This document shows positions 1 to 12,555 of a stretch of 64,000 nucleotides of DNA, piece by piece. Position 1 is the first letter of the stretch. Each line of letters begins with the position of its first letter. The notes beneath the pieces are model-generated. The model was not told the DNA's origin. It ran no database searches and worked only from the letters and a program-made list of their open reading frames with translations. The position numbers were made by a program, and so were the translations under genes. Source of the stretch: Cryptomeria japonica (Eukaryota > Streptophyta > Pinopsida > Cupressales > Cupressaceae); NCBI RefSeq assembly GCF_030272615.1, contig NC_081414.1, forward strand, positions 1,489,501 through 1,553,500, read 5' to 3'.

Positions 1-400
1 GAAAAGGCAAAAGGTGATTTCGAAGAAATATCGTTACCGAGGAAACTCAAGAGACATTCATCGAAATGCAAGTTTCATCGATGAACGTGGTGTCGAACAA
101 AAGAAAAGCTGTTTCATCGATAAAAAGGATATCAATGAAAAAGGGGATATCGATGAACACTCATAAGCCTTCATCGAAGAAAGAAACTCATCGAAAGTAT
201 GGCATCGATGAAACTCGCGAGCAACTTGTCGAAAAGGGAGACTATCGATGAAAAAGTAATTTCGATGAGTCTTAAAAGCGGCTTCTCGACGTAAGTTTTT
301 CACCGAAACAGTATTATCGAAGAAAATGAGCTTTCGATGGAAGATTCAAACACTCGGCCGAAGGCAAGGGTTTCATCGATAATTTGAAACGCGCGCACTT
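1..400. repeat. Degenerate TCGATGAA-type short tandem array
   Basis: The motif TCGATGAA, or its reverse TTCATCGA, recurs about every 15-20 bases with variable filler, at least 15 times in 400 bases. Where the two orientations meet they form palindromes such as TTCATCGATGAA at 74-85. The array ends just before the leader of the accessory ORF at 656. The short ORFs that run through it are products of the repeat and are not genes. It could be a decayed minisatellite or the repeat-rich end of an LTR or 5' leader; the sequence alone does not decide. Confidence 0.6.
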
Positions 401-655
401 TGAGCGGACTGTACTTCCCGCGAAGGAATTAAAGGCCCAGTTGAAAAGTGTCACATCTGCAATTAAATTTAAAACACTTGAGTAGCCGTTACAGATGCAG
501 AACATTAACTATACACAAGTTGCCCATTCAATTACAGTTAAGCTGAGTGAATTTTCGTAAGAATCAGATCGATGCTAAGAGATTGAAAGCTGTGAAGAAC
601 TTGCAGAGATTTGCAAACGATAACCAGAAGAGTTGAGCATTTTACCAAGTAAGTA

Positions 656-3600
656 TTGTCTCTCTTATTTACTGTAACTATGGAACCTTCGTCTTCTTCT
701 TCTAAAAAGAGTAGGAAAGGAAAAGAGTTAAACCCTGAAGAGAAGCCCAAGAGACAGAAGAAAGAAGGGAGAGCTTTGACTCAGGACTTATTAGACCAGT
801 GTCCATCGTCTAGTGTAAGGTCCAAGAAGATTAAAAGTGAAGAAGAAGGATTAGAGGACAAATTTGAAAATCTAGGAGACATTTGGACTGAGATAAGAGG
901 GCATGAGTTATTTTTGTTTGGTTACAAAAGAAGGGATGCACCCGAACCCATTAGTAATCTGTGGAAGAGGAACTTAGGCAAGTTAGTAGTTCCAAATGTA
1001 TTTGTAGACGTAGAATTAATGAAAGCTCTGGTAAATTGCTACAACCCGAGAACTAAAACCATATGTGATTACAGAGGGAATACATTAGTAGTAATCAACA
1101 AGTAGACTATTGATATGGTTTTTGATCTAGACTGGGAAGTCGAGGAAAGCATCGATATGAAGAAACTCTCACAGGAATTCTTTAGTTTGGAAAATATCTA
1201 CAGGACTTGGAGGCTACCTGTTCACAGGCCAAAAGTGGGTGGGTCATTTGTTCAGTTTGGCAAAAGTGACAAGGTGCCATTTGATGTCAACCACTTCCAT
1301 CCATATTTCAAATATACGTATTATACTGCAGCCCAAGTACTAGGCATAGAGGCTCATCCACTCATGGATGTTGGGATTATGGTTTTGTGTGCTGATATTC
1401 AATCAAAAGACCCTAGGTCATTTGATTTTGCTACTTATGTTGCAGATACCTTGAATCATGGGCTGGAAAAAATGAAAGGAGACCTTGTGAATGTTCACTT
1501 TTCATTATACTCCATGTTAATGCATATTCTTCTTTATTGTGGACAAGAAATTAACTTCTGGCCAGATGAGTTCAGCATCAGGTCCTATGATAAGAATGGT
1601 CTGAAGAAGCCGGTTTAGTTGTGGGTATCAGCATGGGACCAGAGGTTTATGAACAACCAATATTGGCATTTTCAAGAATACTTTGTGAAACCTCTCAGTG
1701 CAGCTTTTGGACAACGCAGGGATTATACTTTGTCCCCTGAAATTAAGAGGTTCCTCAGGCCAAAGGATTTCTCTCTAGAATCACAGATTGAACACAATTG
1801 GGGTGATTGGTATTGCCATGATAATCACATGGAGATAAGGGTATTTGGATATGAAGGGCAACCACACATGCTTCCAATTACGGTGCCAGACAGAGTGGCT
1901 AGCTTGGAGATTATAAGGCAATTGTCTATTGCCAGTGCTAAACATTTAACTGATTTTGGTAAACAATCTATTGTTCCAGGTCTATTAGTTTTCTCTGATT
2001 TCATTGTCAAAAGTTCAAAGAGTTATCATTTATTACAGAATAAATTAAATTACTATGGCATGACTCTGGGTGAGCCTAGGGAGAATTTTGATCCCGAAGG
2101 ATATATAAAAGCTGCCAGAGCCTCACAGAAACTCAAAGCTGGGATACATATGGCCAAAATGCCAAACGACCTAATTAAGAACCTTGAGCGAGAGGAGGCC
2201 AAAGTTTTGAAAGGAAAGAGTGAGTTAGTCTGGGAGGCCTACAAATGGAAGAGGGCAAGGGGAATGATAGATGGAGACCTAATTGGAAATCTCCAAGATC
2301 CTCTGGAGGTAGCTAAAAGGCTGCTTCAACATGAAGCTGAAATTATGCACAGAGTTCCTTCACAATTCCTTCGCTTCATTAATACTGAAAGAGATAGTCA
2401 GGCCCTAGCTCACATGTCACCAAAATCAACCGCCAGTACTATCCCACCTGATTCTCCTCGAGAGGATTATCCTCCTGGTTTCGAAACAGAAATGAACATG
2501 GACACAGGAGAAATCAACATCAAAGATGTTGTTGACATAAGAATGACTGAGCATGAGGACTTCATTGCTGATGATGGATTCGCCTCCTCTAGGGAATTCC
2601 TCTCATTTCTATATCAATACAAAGGGGCTCATGTCAAACGAAGCATGGCTAGAAAACCAGAGGAAGAACAGATGAAGAGATTACAGGATGAAATTGATGT
2701 CCTCATGAAAGATATGACTCCTGAAAAAGGGAGGAAATTATTAAAAGAGGCCGGTGTGATCATCTTCTCTGGTTGGGATATCAACTCAGCACTCTTATTT
2801 GATGGCTTTTTGAAGAAACAAGATTTGAATCAGCAGGTATTGCCCCAGGAGGTAGATAAACTGTTCCTAGGGTCTGGATATGATCCAGACAAAAAGGCTC
2901 TCCTACAGTGGGCACTATATCCAAAAGGGAAGAGGCCAATCATTGTGGATATAGAAGAAACCTTTGGGCACCTCATGGTTCATCAGGTTGGAAAGACTGA
3001 TCCTAGGGTCACTGCGAAGCTCAACCTGGATGTTGCAAGATTGAACTTGGACCAGACAGAGTTTCTGGTCAGAGAAAACATTACATACAAGGGATTATAT
3101 GAAAAATCCAAGGAGGAAAACCAGAAGCTGCAAGCAAAGGTATTGCAATTAGAAACGGGGACTCCTATCAGCGAATACACCTTATACCGTGCAGGACGCA
3201 GCTTGGATGACGTCTCTGATGCCCTGTACTGGAAATATCAGGCAGAGAAGGGCAATAAACGCGCAGACAATATCCAGCAAAAAATGGACAAATTGGTCAA
3301 TGACATCATAGGACATCGGTTTAACACCATGCTCTTACAGGTCGAACCATATTGGATAGTTTACAATGGAACCATAAAAGCGCTAACAGAGCATGAGCGG
3401 TTAAGAGCACGATTGCAGGGGGTGCTAAGCAATGACGATTCCATGACGCCAGAAGAAAAGGCTGAGGGTAACGCGTATATGGATAATCATGTCAAACTCG
3501 AAGATATGCTAAGAAGAGATCTAAAAGAATTAGATGATGAAAGACCCGTTGGAATGCCTTCCGTCTACAAGGAAGGAGAGGTAATAACCTTGGAGGATTT

Positions 3601-3736
3601 GCGAAAGGAGCTTGTCAGCGTCAAGGATTGGGCCTTGTCAGAAATTGATCGGAGTAAGGATATGGCCCCTACTGTCAACCAGATGATATTCAAGTACCTG
3701 ACGCTAGGGGATGAATTAAAAAAGCAAACGCCTTGA
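656..3736 (+). pseudogene. Retroelement-type accessory ORF, 1,026 codons with two in-frame TAG stops
   Basis: One reading frame runs through the whole interval, broken only by TAG at 1103-1105 and 1616-1618. In both places a Gln codon fits the context. The N-terminus is Ser/Lys-rich (about residues 1-70). A region around residues 100-190 has the pattern 'ALVNCYNP...VVINK...IDMVFDLDWEVEE', which resembles the accessory ORFs at 4673-5068 and 42718-43140 of this window. Charged, probably coiled-coil stretches follow near residues 660-710 and 800-840. No reverse transcriptase, protease or integrase motif is present. It looks like the extra ORF that large plant gypsy and Sirevirus elements carry next to gag-pol, but the flanking LTRs are not identifiable. 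A decayed host gene is possible but less likely. Function unknown. Confidence 0.6.
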
Positions 3737-4672
3737 ATCAGAACATTCAAAGACGATGATTACATTCATCATTTGGGACTTTTGAATCTCTTTTTGCTTA
3801 AGTTTAGAAACACTCGAGTTGACGACTAATATTTTGAAAAGTCGTGTCTCTTCATGAAAAGCTTGCGTCCTCATATATATATGAGAATGTTTTTTGTAAT
3901 GTAAAGGAGATAATATTAGATAGGATTATGAGCAAAAGAACGACAGCCTGTAAGTCTTTGTGTACGAACTTCAATGGAATACAAATCTTGATCAATTGTT
4001 TCCCTGCATATGTGTTGTGGATTATTTCATTTTCTTTTGGCAATCGTCTGTGATATTATCTGATAAAGATAGGGTTATTCATATTCTTAAGATCAAATCT
4101 ATGCTTTATGTTATAATGTTGTAACAAAAGTTTTGCTTGCGGATTGTAATTGTTCCCTGCAAAGCTTAATTGACTGGTCCCTTAAGGGTAGGGTTAAATT
4201 CACTCAATCAGCACATAATATAAGCATTCATTTGGTTTTGAAAGAAATAGTAACTGACAGGTTCATAAGGGATGAGTTAAAAAACTGTCTCACAGATTCG
4301 CACTATAAGTCCTGAAGAAAATTGTAATGACTCTGTAACCCATGCAATAAAGAAGGCACTGGCTTAAATCTCAAGTTATACTCATCGTTTATTTTCACAA
4401 TTAGTTATTTTTATAGCTACAGGAGTAATTAAGAAACACAAAGCGAAATAACAATCTTGAACTCGTCTGCAATATCTCCATTCAAGGAACTCATGCCATT
4501 TCAAGATCAGGAGATATCAGAATAGGATAACATATCTGCTATAAAAAGCACTGTTTATTGGAGACATTCAGTGAATAGGTATACCCGCCTAGGTCCTGCA
4601 GAGCCTAAAGAGAGAGAGTTAGTAACTAATAGGTTCACTCTATAAGTTGGCCAAGTCAATTGGAGGGTTTGA
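3737..4672. other. Non-coding interval after the accessory ORF
   Basis: AT-rich sequence with only short spurious ORFs. It probably holds the 3' part of the element carrying the upstream ORF and the junction with the minus-strand gypsy element, but I cannot place an LTR edge or a target duplication. Confidence 0.5.
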
Positions 4673-5068
4673 TCATAGGAGTTGGCATTGCCTTAGAACC
4701 CATCCAATCTGTTGATTTGAGACCCAACAGGTTCCTTGCTTGTCCATTGTTAGAGGTCCATCTGTGGGGAGTGTAAATTCTGCTCTAGCACTTCTGGCGT
4801 CTTTTGATTCTGGAAACAATTCTCCTTCTTGCGGCAACCCTATAACTTCAGCTATCTGTTGCTCTGTAGCAATGACCCTTAATCTTTTAACAGTAGCCTC
4901 TCCTTCATTGAATGAATTCATAAACTCTGAAGCAATTTCTTCATTATAATCCCTTATTTTCAAAAAGTAGACAATCCAACCATGCTGCCTGAAATAATGC
5001 TCACAAAGAGCATCTTGTAGTAACGCATCGTGGACTGTTGGTGCATGGCGGATTGGATCTCCACCCAT
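4673..5068 (-). pseudogene. Extra ORF downstream of gypsy integrase (N-terminal fragment)
   Basis: A 131-residue open stretch lies about 500 bases past the integrase C-terminus in the same orientation, where Athila-like elements keep their additional ORF. The segment 'EEIASEFMNSFNEGE', then 'VIATEQQIAEVIGLPQEGEL', resembles the plant mobile / putative plant transposon protein pattern (a short F-x-N block, a basic strand, then I-x-x-(V/F)-x-G-(L/I)-P). The same pattern appears in the accessory ORFs at 656 and 42718. The frame closes at 4673 and the rest of the protein is not visible, so it is truncated or shifted. It may instead belong to an older element into which the gypsy element inserted. 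Confidence 0.5.
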
Positions 5069-5296
5069 TTCTTAATCTGTTAATGTAGCAAACTCTGCAG
5101 CTAAGACACAAAGAACCAAAATATTATACAGACTGAAAATTGAAACTTCCTTACCTATTTCCAAATTTGGCAGCAGAGTTCATTACTTTCTTATGCCAAA
5201 GAATATCTTATTAAAGAAATGATGGCAAGCAATCAAATCAAGGTACCGAAAGGGACGAGTAATTACTAATTTTGGAAACCGAACCATAAAACACCC

Positions 5297-5304
5297 CCCC
5301 CAAC
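5297..5304 (-). other. G8 tract, candidate polypurine tract
   Basis: On the minus strand a run of eight G is followed directly by TGTTTTATGGTTCGG, which would suit a polypurine tract next to an LTR start. The end of the presumed 5' LTR near 12122 reads TGTTATGACTGTGGTTCGG on the same strand. That is similar for only about 20 bases, so the assignment is weak. It also conflicts with counting the ORF at 4673-5068 as internal to the element. Confidence 0.25.
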
Positions 5305-5573
5305 TTACTTTGGCACGTGTCCACACAGGCTGAAAGGATTTAGGGAAGTGTACATGGATTTAGCAAAGGCAATAATCATAATGAAATCATAAATGCCTAA
5401 TTAAAATAAAATAAAATATGTACATACCTGCAGTTGCGTGAAAAGAATGGCGAAATGAAATGAAATGACAGATAAGGAAATGAGATGGGATGACGTGGAT
5501 GGAAAATTTTATTTATGGAGAACAATATTTCCATAAGACATGGAAATATTTTTGTGAAATGACATGAGGAGAA

Positions 5574-8330
5574 TTATGAAGTGGCAAGCATGTTCATTGC
5601 ACTAGCTACAGGAACCTTACCTCCAATACTTTGCTCAATTGCAGAAGGAACTTGATCAGTGGCTGCAGGAACTTGATCAGTTTCTGCAAGAACTTGTGTT
5701 TGATCCTTTTTAGCAAATTGCTGTAGGAACTCCTCTTTGCTAGCTGACTTATGATAAAGATGCAATTTGTGACTATTTACCAAAAGCTTGAACCGAATCG
5801 GGTCAATTGTGGTCAAACGAATAGCTCCATTGTTGAAAACTTCCTCTATCTCATATGGACCTAACCATCTGGTTTGCAGCTTTCCCATAGTATGTTTATA
5901 TCTGGAGTCATACAATATTGCCTAGTCACCTGTTTTGAACTTTTTCTCTTTGATGTATTTATCATGCCACCTTGCTCTCTGATTTTGTATCAGTTCTGTC
6001 CGCTAGACAACCATTTTTCTCCATTCATCCAAAGCATTCAATTGCTAAATATGTTCCTTTTGTGCTTCAGAAAGTATCATATTTAATTTCAAATCTATCC
6101 TCAGAGTTTTATGCTCAAACTCAATAGGCATCATTACTGCTTTTCCATACACCATCTCAAAAGGTGTAAAACCAATTGGTGTCTTCCAAGTTGTTCTGTA
6201 TGCCCAAATTGCTTCTGAAAGTCTATGAGACCAGTCTTTTTTATGAACAACTACTGTCTTAGTAAGAATAGCCTCAAGCTCCCTATTTGTAACCTCTACT
6301 TGTCCATTAGCTTGTGGATGATATAGGGTAGATTTTTTGTGCCTTATATTGTATTCATTGACCAAGGCTACAATCAATGTTGAAGTAAATTGTGGGACTT
6401 GGTCCGATACAATTTCCCTTGGTACTCCATATCTTGTAAATATCTCCTCATAAAGGAACTCAACTACCTTATTGTCTCTTACATGTGTCATGGCGCGAGC
6501 CTCCACCCATTTGGTTACATAATCTGTACATACTAAAATGTAGGATTTGTCATTAGAAGGGGGATCAATTGGGCCAACAAAATCTAATCCCCATTTATCA
6601 AACAGTGCAACCAATATTTGTGGATACAATGGCATCTCATCAGATTTAGTAGGTCTCCCCATGCGCTGGCATCTGTCACATTTTCTTGTATATTGTGATG
6701 CATCCTTATATAATGTGGGCCAATAGTATCTTGTATTCAGTATTTTGAGTGTTGTTCTTTTAGCAACAAAATATCCTCCACACATCTCATCATGACATGC
6801 ATGTAGGATATCATATGTTTCATCCTCTCTTACACATCTTCTCATGAATTGGTCTGGTCCAGTGTCAAACAAACAATCAACAATCCATGAGAAGTTAAAG
6901 CTTTTCTCCACTAAAAACCTTCTTTCCTTAGGAGAGAAATGAAGTGGCATTTTAGCAGCAACTAAATAGTTGGCAATATCAGCATACCAGGGAGTGTGGG
7001 CTTGTATAAGGAATAGATGTTCATCCAGAAAAACATCATCTATGGTTGTAGGATCTTCCTGTAATTGAAGTATTGAAAGACAATCTGCAACCATATTGGA
7101 CTTTCCTAGTTTATCAATAACTATGATATCAAATTCCTGCATCAACAATAACCAGCAAGCTAACCTACCGGTAATTGAAGGCTTATTCATGAGATATTTG
7201 ATTGCAGTATGATCAACATGCACAAATATGGGATACCCTGTTATATAGTGTCTAAATTTGTTGAGTACATATATAACTGCTAACATTTCCTTTTCAGTGA
7301 CTGTGTAATTTAACTTAAGCCCCTGCAAGTTCTTGCTGATATAATATATTGCACTTTCCAAGTTATCAATCTTCTGTCCTAAGATTGCTCCTATTGCATA
7401 ATCAGATGCATCTGTATGAATTTGAAATGGTAAAGACCAATTCAAACCTTTAAGAACTGGTGCTTGGGTCAAAGCGTGCTTAAGCTTCAAGAAAGCTTCA
7501 TTGCATAAAGAAGTCCATTTAAATTCCATATCCTTGGTAAGTAGAGAATATAAGGGACTTGCAATTTTGCTGAAATATTTGATAAACCTTCTATAATATC
7601 CAGCATGACCAAGGAAACTTCTAACATCTTTTTGCTTTACCGGTGCATTGATATTCTGAATGACTTCAATTTTTGTTGGGTCAACCTGTATGCCTTTTAT
7701 AGAGATATGATGACCAAGGACTATTCCTTCCTGCATCATTATGAAGCACTTCTCACTGTTTAATGACAAACTATAGTCTTCACACAGTTGCAAAACTTTC
7801 TTTAGGTTCCCTAATGCTTCTTCAAATTCAGAGCCATAAGTTGTAAAGTCATCCATATAAATTTCCATGATGTCTTGAGAAATATCTGAAAATATATTGA
7901 TCACTGCTCTTTGAAAAGTAGTTGGAGCATTACACAATCCAAAAGTAAGAACAAAATATGCATATGTTCCCCAAGAACAAGTAAATGTAGTCTTCTCTTG
8001 GTCCTCTGGGGCTATCTGAATCTGATTGTAACCACTGAATCCATCAAGAAATGAAAAGTATCTCTTCCCAGCCAAAGAGTCTAATAGTTGATCCACAAAT
8101 GGTAATGGAAAATGATATTTTCTTGTTGCAAAGTTCAAAGCTCTATAATCAACACATACCCTCCATTTTCCTCCTTTCTTAGGAACTATTACCAAAGGTG
8201 ATACCCGTTGGCTATCAGAGTTAGGATAGATAAACCTAGCCTTTAACAACTTCTACAATTCCTCTTTAACTATTTCTTTTAATGCAGGATTGATTCTTCT
8301 TTTTGGCTGTCTGAGTGGGTAACATTATTC
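5574..8330 (-). pseudogene. pol: Gypsy pol: reverse transcriptase, RNase H, integrase
   Basis: The RT core is clear: 'CVDYRALN', 'FLDGFSGYNQI' and the catalytic 'YMDDFT'. RNase H shows 'IHTDASDYAIGAIL'. Integrase has the HHCC zinc finger ('HACHDEM' to 'CDRCQRMG') and the three DDE acids in 'WGLDFVGPI/CTDYVTKW', 'EIVSDQVPQF' and 'ANGQVEVTNRELE'. The GPY/F-type C-terminal module 'GKLQTRWLGPYEIEEVFNNGAI' lies near 5850. The frame is the same from about 8330 to 5574. It is broken by TAG codons at 8253-8255, 6045-6047, 6003-6005 and 5922-5924, most of them where Gln is expected. Upstream of the first stop the frame continues with 'RQPKRRINPALKEIVKEEL', the usual lead-in to Athila/Tat RT. Confidence 0.85.
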
Positions 8331-8785
8331 TTTTATATAGATACAGTGGGTACAAACTATTTGATCTATTCCATGCATGTCCTTGTAATCCCATGCAAAG
8401 ACATGTTTATGACATTTAAGCAAGTCCATGAGTGCTACTTTTTGAGTATCTGCAAGATCACTATTGATATTCAAATCAACTTCTATTTTGATAGTAAGAT
8501 CAATCTAGGATATATCAAAAAAATGAGAAGTACAGACTTCCTGTGGCAACAGAGTATGCAATATATTAGTGGCTGCAAGAAAGTCTAAATCTGCAATATT
8601 TGGTACCAACTCCTGCAATTGTTGTTTTCTTGTTTTAACCCATTTGTCAAAATTTTATAAAGAATCGAGTCTTCATCATGTGATTGCATGAATGGCCCTC
8701 GCTTAATCATCATGAGGTGATTAATAGAGTCAACTCCCTCAGATTCTTCTCCCAAAGTAGGCCAAATGGCTTGTTGTTGATCAAA
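8331..8785 (-). other. Protease-RT linker of the minus-strand gypsy element
   Basis: This interval joins the protease module to the RT lead-in on the minus strand. It has no long frame. It is the poorly conserved pol spacer, now carrying several stops. No separate gene is visible on either strand. Confidence 0.5.
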
Positions 8786-9544
8786 CTAGGGCTGAGCAGG
8801 AGAATACAAAGCTAATGTTTTTGTAGAGTTCCCATATGAAATTGTCATATCCCCTGATTTACATCCAGTATATGCATCAGTCGTGGTAAGCCAAGGTCTT
8901 CCCAAAATCACCGGATATCCTCCCAATGTTGCCTTTGGAGACAAAATCATAAAGTCTACAGGATATTCCCAGGAATCCAAAGTAACAACCACATCTTCAA
9001 TCATACCATCAGGTCGCACTGTAGAGATGTCAGCAAGCTGTAGGACTGTAGGTGTAGGCCTGAGACTATTGATTTCAAGTTGCTCCATTACTTCTCTTGT
9101 CATCACATTAATGACTGCCCCTAAATCAACTAAAGCATTCCTTATTTGGGTGCCATTAATGACTATATTCACAACAAGACTACCAGGATCATAATATTTA
9201 GGAATTGAAACCTTTCCTAGCATAATATTTGCCAGTTGACCCATCACATGCACTATTTGTGGATCCTTCTTCTTCCTACCAGGTTTTTTTAGACATGCCT
9301 CCCTAAGTGCCTTACTATATACATGAACATCTTTTATTGCTTGCAACAATGGGATTTTAATACATACATGTTTCAGTTGATCTATGATATCAAAACCTTG
9401 CTCTTGTTTTGTAAGAACTTCCTTTTCTTGCAATCTTTGGGGAAATGGTGGTACTATCTCCTTCTGAGGTATTGTGGCTGTTGGATTAGAGATTTCTTGT
9501 TCTTCTTGCACCTCAATGATAATTGGAAGAGATGGATTAGGCAA
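8786..9544 (-). pseudogene. Gypsy aspartic protease (retropepsin-like) with gag-pol linker
   Basis: A 252-residue open frame on the minus strand. The retropepsin flap region begins at 'NIVINGTQIRNALVDLGAVINVM', where D-L-G-A is the form of the catalytic D-[ST]-G-A motif common in Athila-like elements. The later 'GYPVILGRPWLTTTDAY' is the conserved L-G-R-P-W that ends the protease fold. The N-terminal third is acidic and Gln/Pro-rich linker. It lies between gag and RT, as expected for a gag-pol polyprotein. The frame is open but its neighbours are broken, so the element is not functional. Confidence 0.75.
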
Positions 9545-9573
9545 AGTTATCCCGGATCTGAGGTGAATATCAC

Positions 9574-11091
9574 TTATAGATAGAGAATAGGTTGGGTATT
9601 GATTAGGGTCAGCTGAATAAGCTTGTTGTTGTTGAGATTTAATATTAGGATTTGCATTGGCTGGGTGGGAAACTGCGTTGGTTTAGGTGGAACAACAATG
9701 GCTGCAGGGGGAGGCATTATCGCAGGTGGTTGCGGCTGCTGAATAGGCTGTTGATATCCAGAAGATTGGGTAGTGCATGGTTGACTCCCCCTCCATTGAG
9801 GAGTAGGTTGCCAATTCCCTTGAAACTGGCTCCCTTGGCCCCGAGGTGGATACCGATTTCCCTGTGGCTGCTGCCACTGTGGCATTTGATTAGAAAAAAT
9901 TTGCCCTTGGCCTTAAGGACCATACAAGTTTGGATAATTACCAACATTTTGAGCATATGGTGATTACCATTGATTATTTGGTACATAAGAATTTCCACTA
10001 TAACCAGAAAAAGAAAGTGGATCCAGAGGCATACCTTGTCTTTGGAAATTTGGCCTTCTTTGAGCAAAATAGAAAACTTGTTCATCCTCACCTTGTATTG
10101 GCTTGAAGTCAGTAACCTCAAGATTTGCAACCATTTTACATCTGCAGTCCTTTTTTCTCTATCTACAATAAGGGCAAAATTCTGCAAGAAATGCATCAAC
10201 TTCTTCACGCTTCTTCTTAGTTGAGAGTGTATCCGACTGAGTAGCCATATTGTTTATGATGTCCTCCTTAAAGTCCTTCAACAAATGGCTAAGTTCCATT
10301 CTAGAAACTCTAGTACTAGATGCTGATGAAGGAACTCCTGGCTTGAAATGCCTGTTTCTTTTAGAGGCTGATCTAGAATACTTCTTACAAATTTGTCCTA
10401 TCTCATTCCATGTAGATTGTGTAATGTCACCTCCTCCCATAAGATCCAAAGCATCAGTGCATTCATCATTGATTCCTCTTAAAAATATCATCTTGAGGGA
10501 ATCTTCATTTAGAGTACTATGCTTGGACTTTTTGACACCAAACATAAACCTTTCCAGGTAATCTTCAAGACTCTCATCTTCTTTCTATGTCATTCTAAAA
10601 ATATCATCCCCATGGCGACCAATACCTCTACAATAGTCTTTATACTTTGCAAGAAATAATCATTTCATCTCATCCCATGTATTGATTGTGCTACTACCCA
10701 AACTCATAAACCATCTTAAAGATGATTCTTTCAAAGTGGTAGGAAATATTTTGAGTCAATGGGCATCTGTAGTATAATCAAAACTCCTACAGAGAACATC
10801 AAATTAAAACAGAAATGTGTCTGGATCCTCTGTCACCAATCCATATAATTTAGGAAGGGAAGAAGCTGGAATATTCTTGAGATTAGCATTATCATGCTGA
10901 TCAGATATGGGGAACTCAAATATTGGGTCCAAAGGTGGATTATTCCCACCAGGAGGTGGATTATTCCCACTTGGAGGTGGATTTCCTTGCATTGGACTAG
11001 TGGGGGGAGTTACCAAATGAAATTCTTCTTCTGGTATTCCAAAAAGGAATTGAAGACTACCTTTTAGAAATTCAGATTCAAGGTGGTTCAA
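9574..11091 (-). pseudogene. gag: Gypsy gag (capsid and Gln/Pro-rich C-terminus), broken
   Basis: On the minus strand the capsid domain starts near 10870 ('IPASSLPKLYGLVTEDPDTF'). It continues through 'KESSLRWFMSLGSSTINTWDEM' and 'GRHGDD', a standard Retrotrans_gag layout. The next frame at 10545-10159 has 'DALDLMGGGDITQSTWNEI' and ends in 'FCPYC', probably half of a zinc knuckle. The Gln/Pro-rich tail at 9885-9574 follows. In-frame TAA and TGA stops and frameshifts occur around 10620-10800 and 9900-10160. Proline/glycine/asparagine repeats (about 10915-10985) lie in the N-terminal part. Confidence 0.7.
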
Positions 11092-11309
11092 ATTCTCCAG
11101 GGTTTGATAAATTTTAGCAAAAGGATTTATATCTGGGGAATTAATTTCTGCATGATTAGGATGACTGGGTAGAAATCTACCTAGAACATCTCTTCTTCAC
11201 CTATGTATGCAGGTTCATAATTTTTTTCTTTCGAACAATCAGGTATGCCAGAAAAACAATTAACTGAAAACTGAAAAGACAATAACCATAACAGGTTCTT
11301 AGTTTGACA

Positions 11310-11330
11310 CCATCCCCGATAACGGCGCCA
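11310..11330 (-). promoter_or_regulatory. Primer-binding site, tRNA-Asp type
   Basis: The minus strand reads TGGCGCCGTTATCGGGGA. This matches the complement of the plant tRNA-Asp 3' end (TGGCGCCGTTGCCGGGG) except at two bases. It lies four bases inside the presumed LTR end (TGAACA at 11335-11340 on the minus strand). This fixes the direction of the element and the position of its 5' LTR. Confidence 0.75.
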
Positions 11331-11334
11331 AAAA

Positions 11335-12122
11335 TGTTCAACCCAGCAATAAGAATAATAACTCTAGTTGAAGTCTCAACCTGAAGTTTGGGCATTCACT
11401 TGGTAAAGTCACTATTTTCATAGCTAGTGTTCATTTGATTGTCAACCCAGGGACGTAGTACTTGAAATGGGTCTACACTATATATGCATTAAGTTCCTGC
11501 AATAGCTACTATGCATTATTGCAACAACTAACATTATGCAGAAAAGATAAGAAAGAATTGAAACTATTGAAAGGCTACATGAAAACTTCCACATTATCAT
11601 AGATTTATTCAAGCAATACTGGCTAAGTTCAATGCTGATAAACAAAAATTACTCTGTTTTGGTTTGGCTGCAGGAACAGTCAGTGGATATGTTTCCAATG
11701 GCTGTAGGAACAGTCAATGCCAGAACTTCTACTATAGCTAAAGAAGAAAACTAATCTTAATAAAGGCACAGGAAAACTCACCAAGTGGGGCCCCTTGGAT
11801 GAGTGATTCCAGGCTTCTCAAAAACAACTCTAGGTGCTCAGAATAACATATTTTTATTCATTGTTCTTCGGAAGTCATTACATGATTCAACATAAAAAGA
11901 AACTCAAAACACTATAACTTTATTTCCAAAATCCTCTACTCTACTTTCTCTCTTTTCTATCTAACCTCATAAAAGAGATAAAGACCTTTATTTAAAAGAA
12001 AACAACTACTTCCTATTACACAGACCACACCAATTAGAAGAGGCAGATAACTAATCAAGAAAGGAAATAGACGGAGTTAAGTCGCTGATAATGTGGATCT
12101 AAACCGAACCACAGTCATAACA
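11335..12122 (-). repeat. Presumed 5' LTR of the minus-strand gypsy element
   Basis: The interval begins next to the PBS and has TG..CA ends if it closes at TGTTATGACTGTGG (minus strand) near 12122. It contains AT-rich leader-like sequence and no coding potential. The second LTR was not found, so the outer edge is inferred. Confidence 0.4.
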
Positions 12123-12555
12123 CATCATGGCGGTGTTTTCAACACTAATGTCTACTTTGAGTAAGACATCAGTAAACTTTGTGCAATTACTTTTCCTCTG
12201 CCATTCCTTACGCTCATCAATATTTCTGTTGATTTGATCTTTCACTCCCTCCTTGAATGTCTCCTACTGCAACTGGCACGACAAGAGAGCCTTCCTAACA
12301 ACACCAATTTATTCCTGCAATCTCAAAAAGAAAGAACATACACATCTATTTTAATTAATCAAAACATATATTAATTTCACACATGATATTGCCTAAACAA
12401 TTTGCATGACAACATGAATGAATAACATGGCTGCAAGAATAAACTGGCAAAGACAAAACATGATTTAATAGGTTTAGGCTAACATCTGAAATACATATAG
12501 TAAACTTTTGATACATCATTACTATTATGTAAATCAAAATATGACAAAAGCTTAA
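12123..12555. other. Non-coding interval between two retroelements
   Basis: No ORF, tRNA or recognisable terminal repeat is seen. It separates the presumed gypsy LTR from the Sirevirus-like fragment. Confidence 0.4.

Larger units (their letters stand above)
4673..12122 (-). mobile_element. Decayed Ty3/gypsy retrotransposon, Athila/Tat type (minus strand)
   Basis: Read on the minus strand the order is: primer-binding site (11310-11330), gag (about 11091-9574), protease (9544-8786), RT-RNase H-integrase (8330-5574) and a further ORF (5068-4673). The PBS matches the 3' end of plant tRNA-Asp, which is typical of Athila-like elements. A DLGA-type protease and a 'C-H-IY' peptide upstream of RT also fit the Athila/Tat branch. 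The 5' LTR is probably 11335 to about 12122. The 3' LTR is not recognised. Every ORF carries stops or frameshifts, so the copy is inactive. Confidence 0.75.

Noticed and set aside
9652-9963. A plus-strand 103-codon ORF
   Set aside because: It lies antisense to the Gln/Pro-rich gag tail of the minus-strand element.
5270-12122. A matched LTR pair for the minus-strand gypsy element at 5292 and 12122
   Set aside because: Similarity is limited to about 20 bases at the supposed starts and the following bases do not align, so I kept only the PBS-adjacent LTR as likely.
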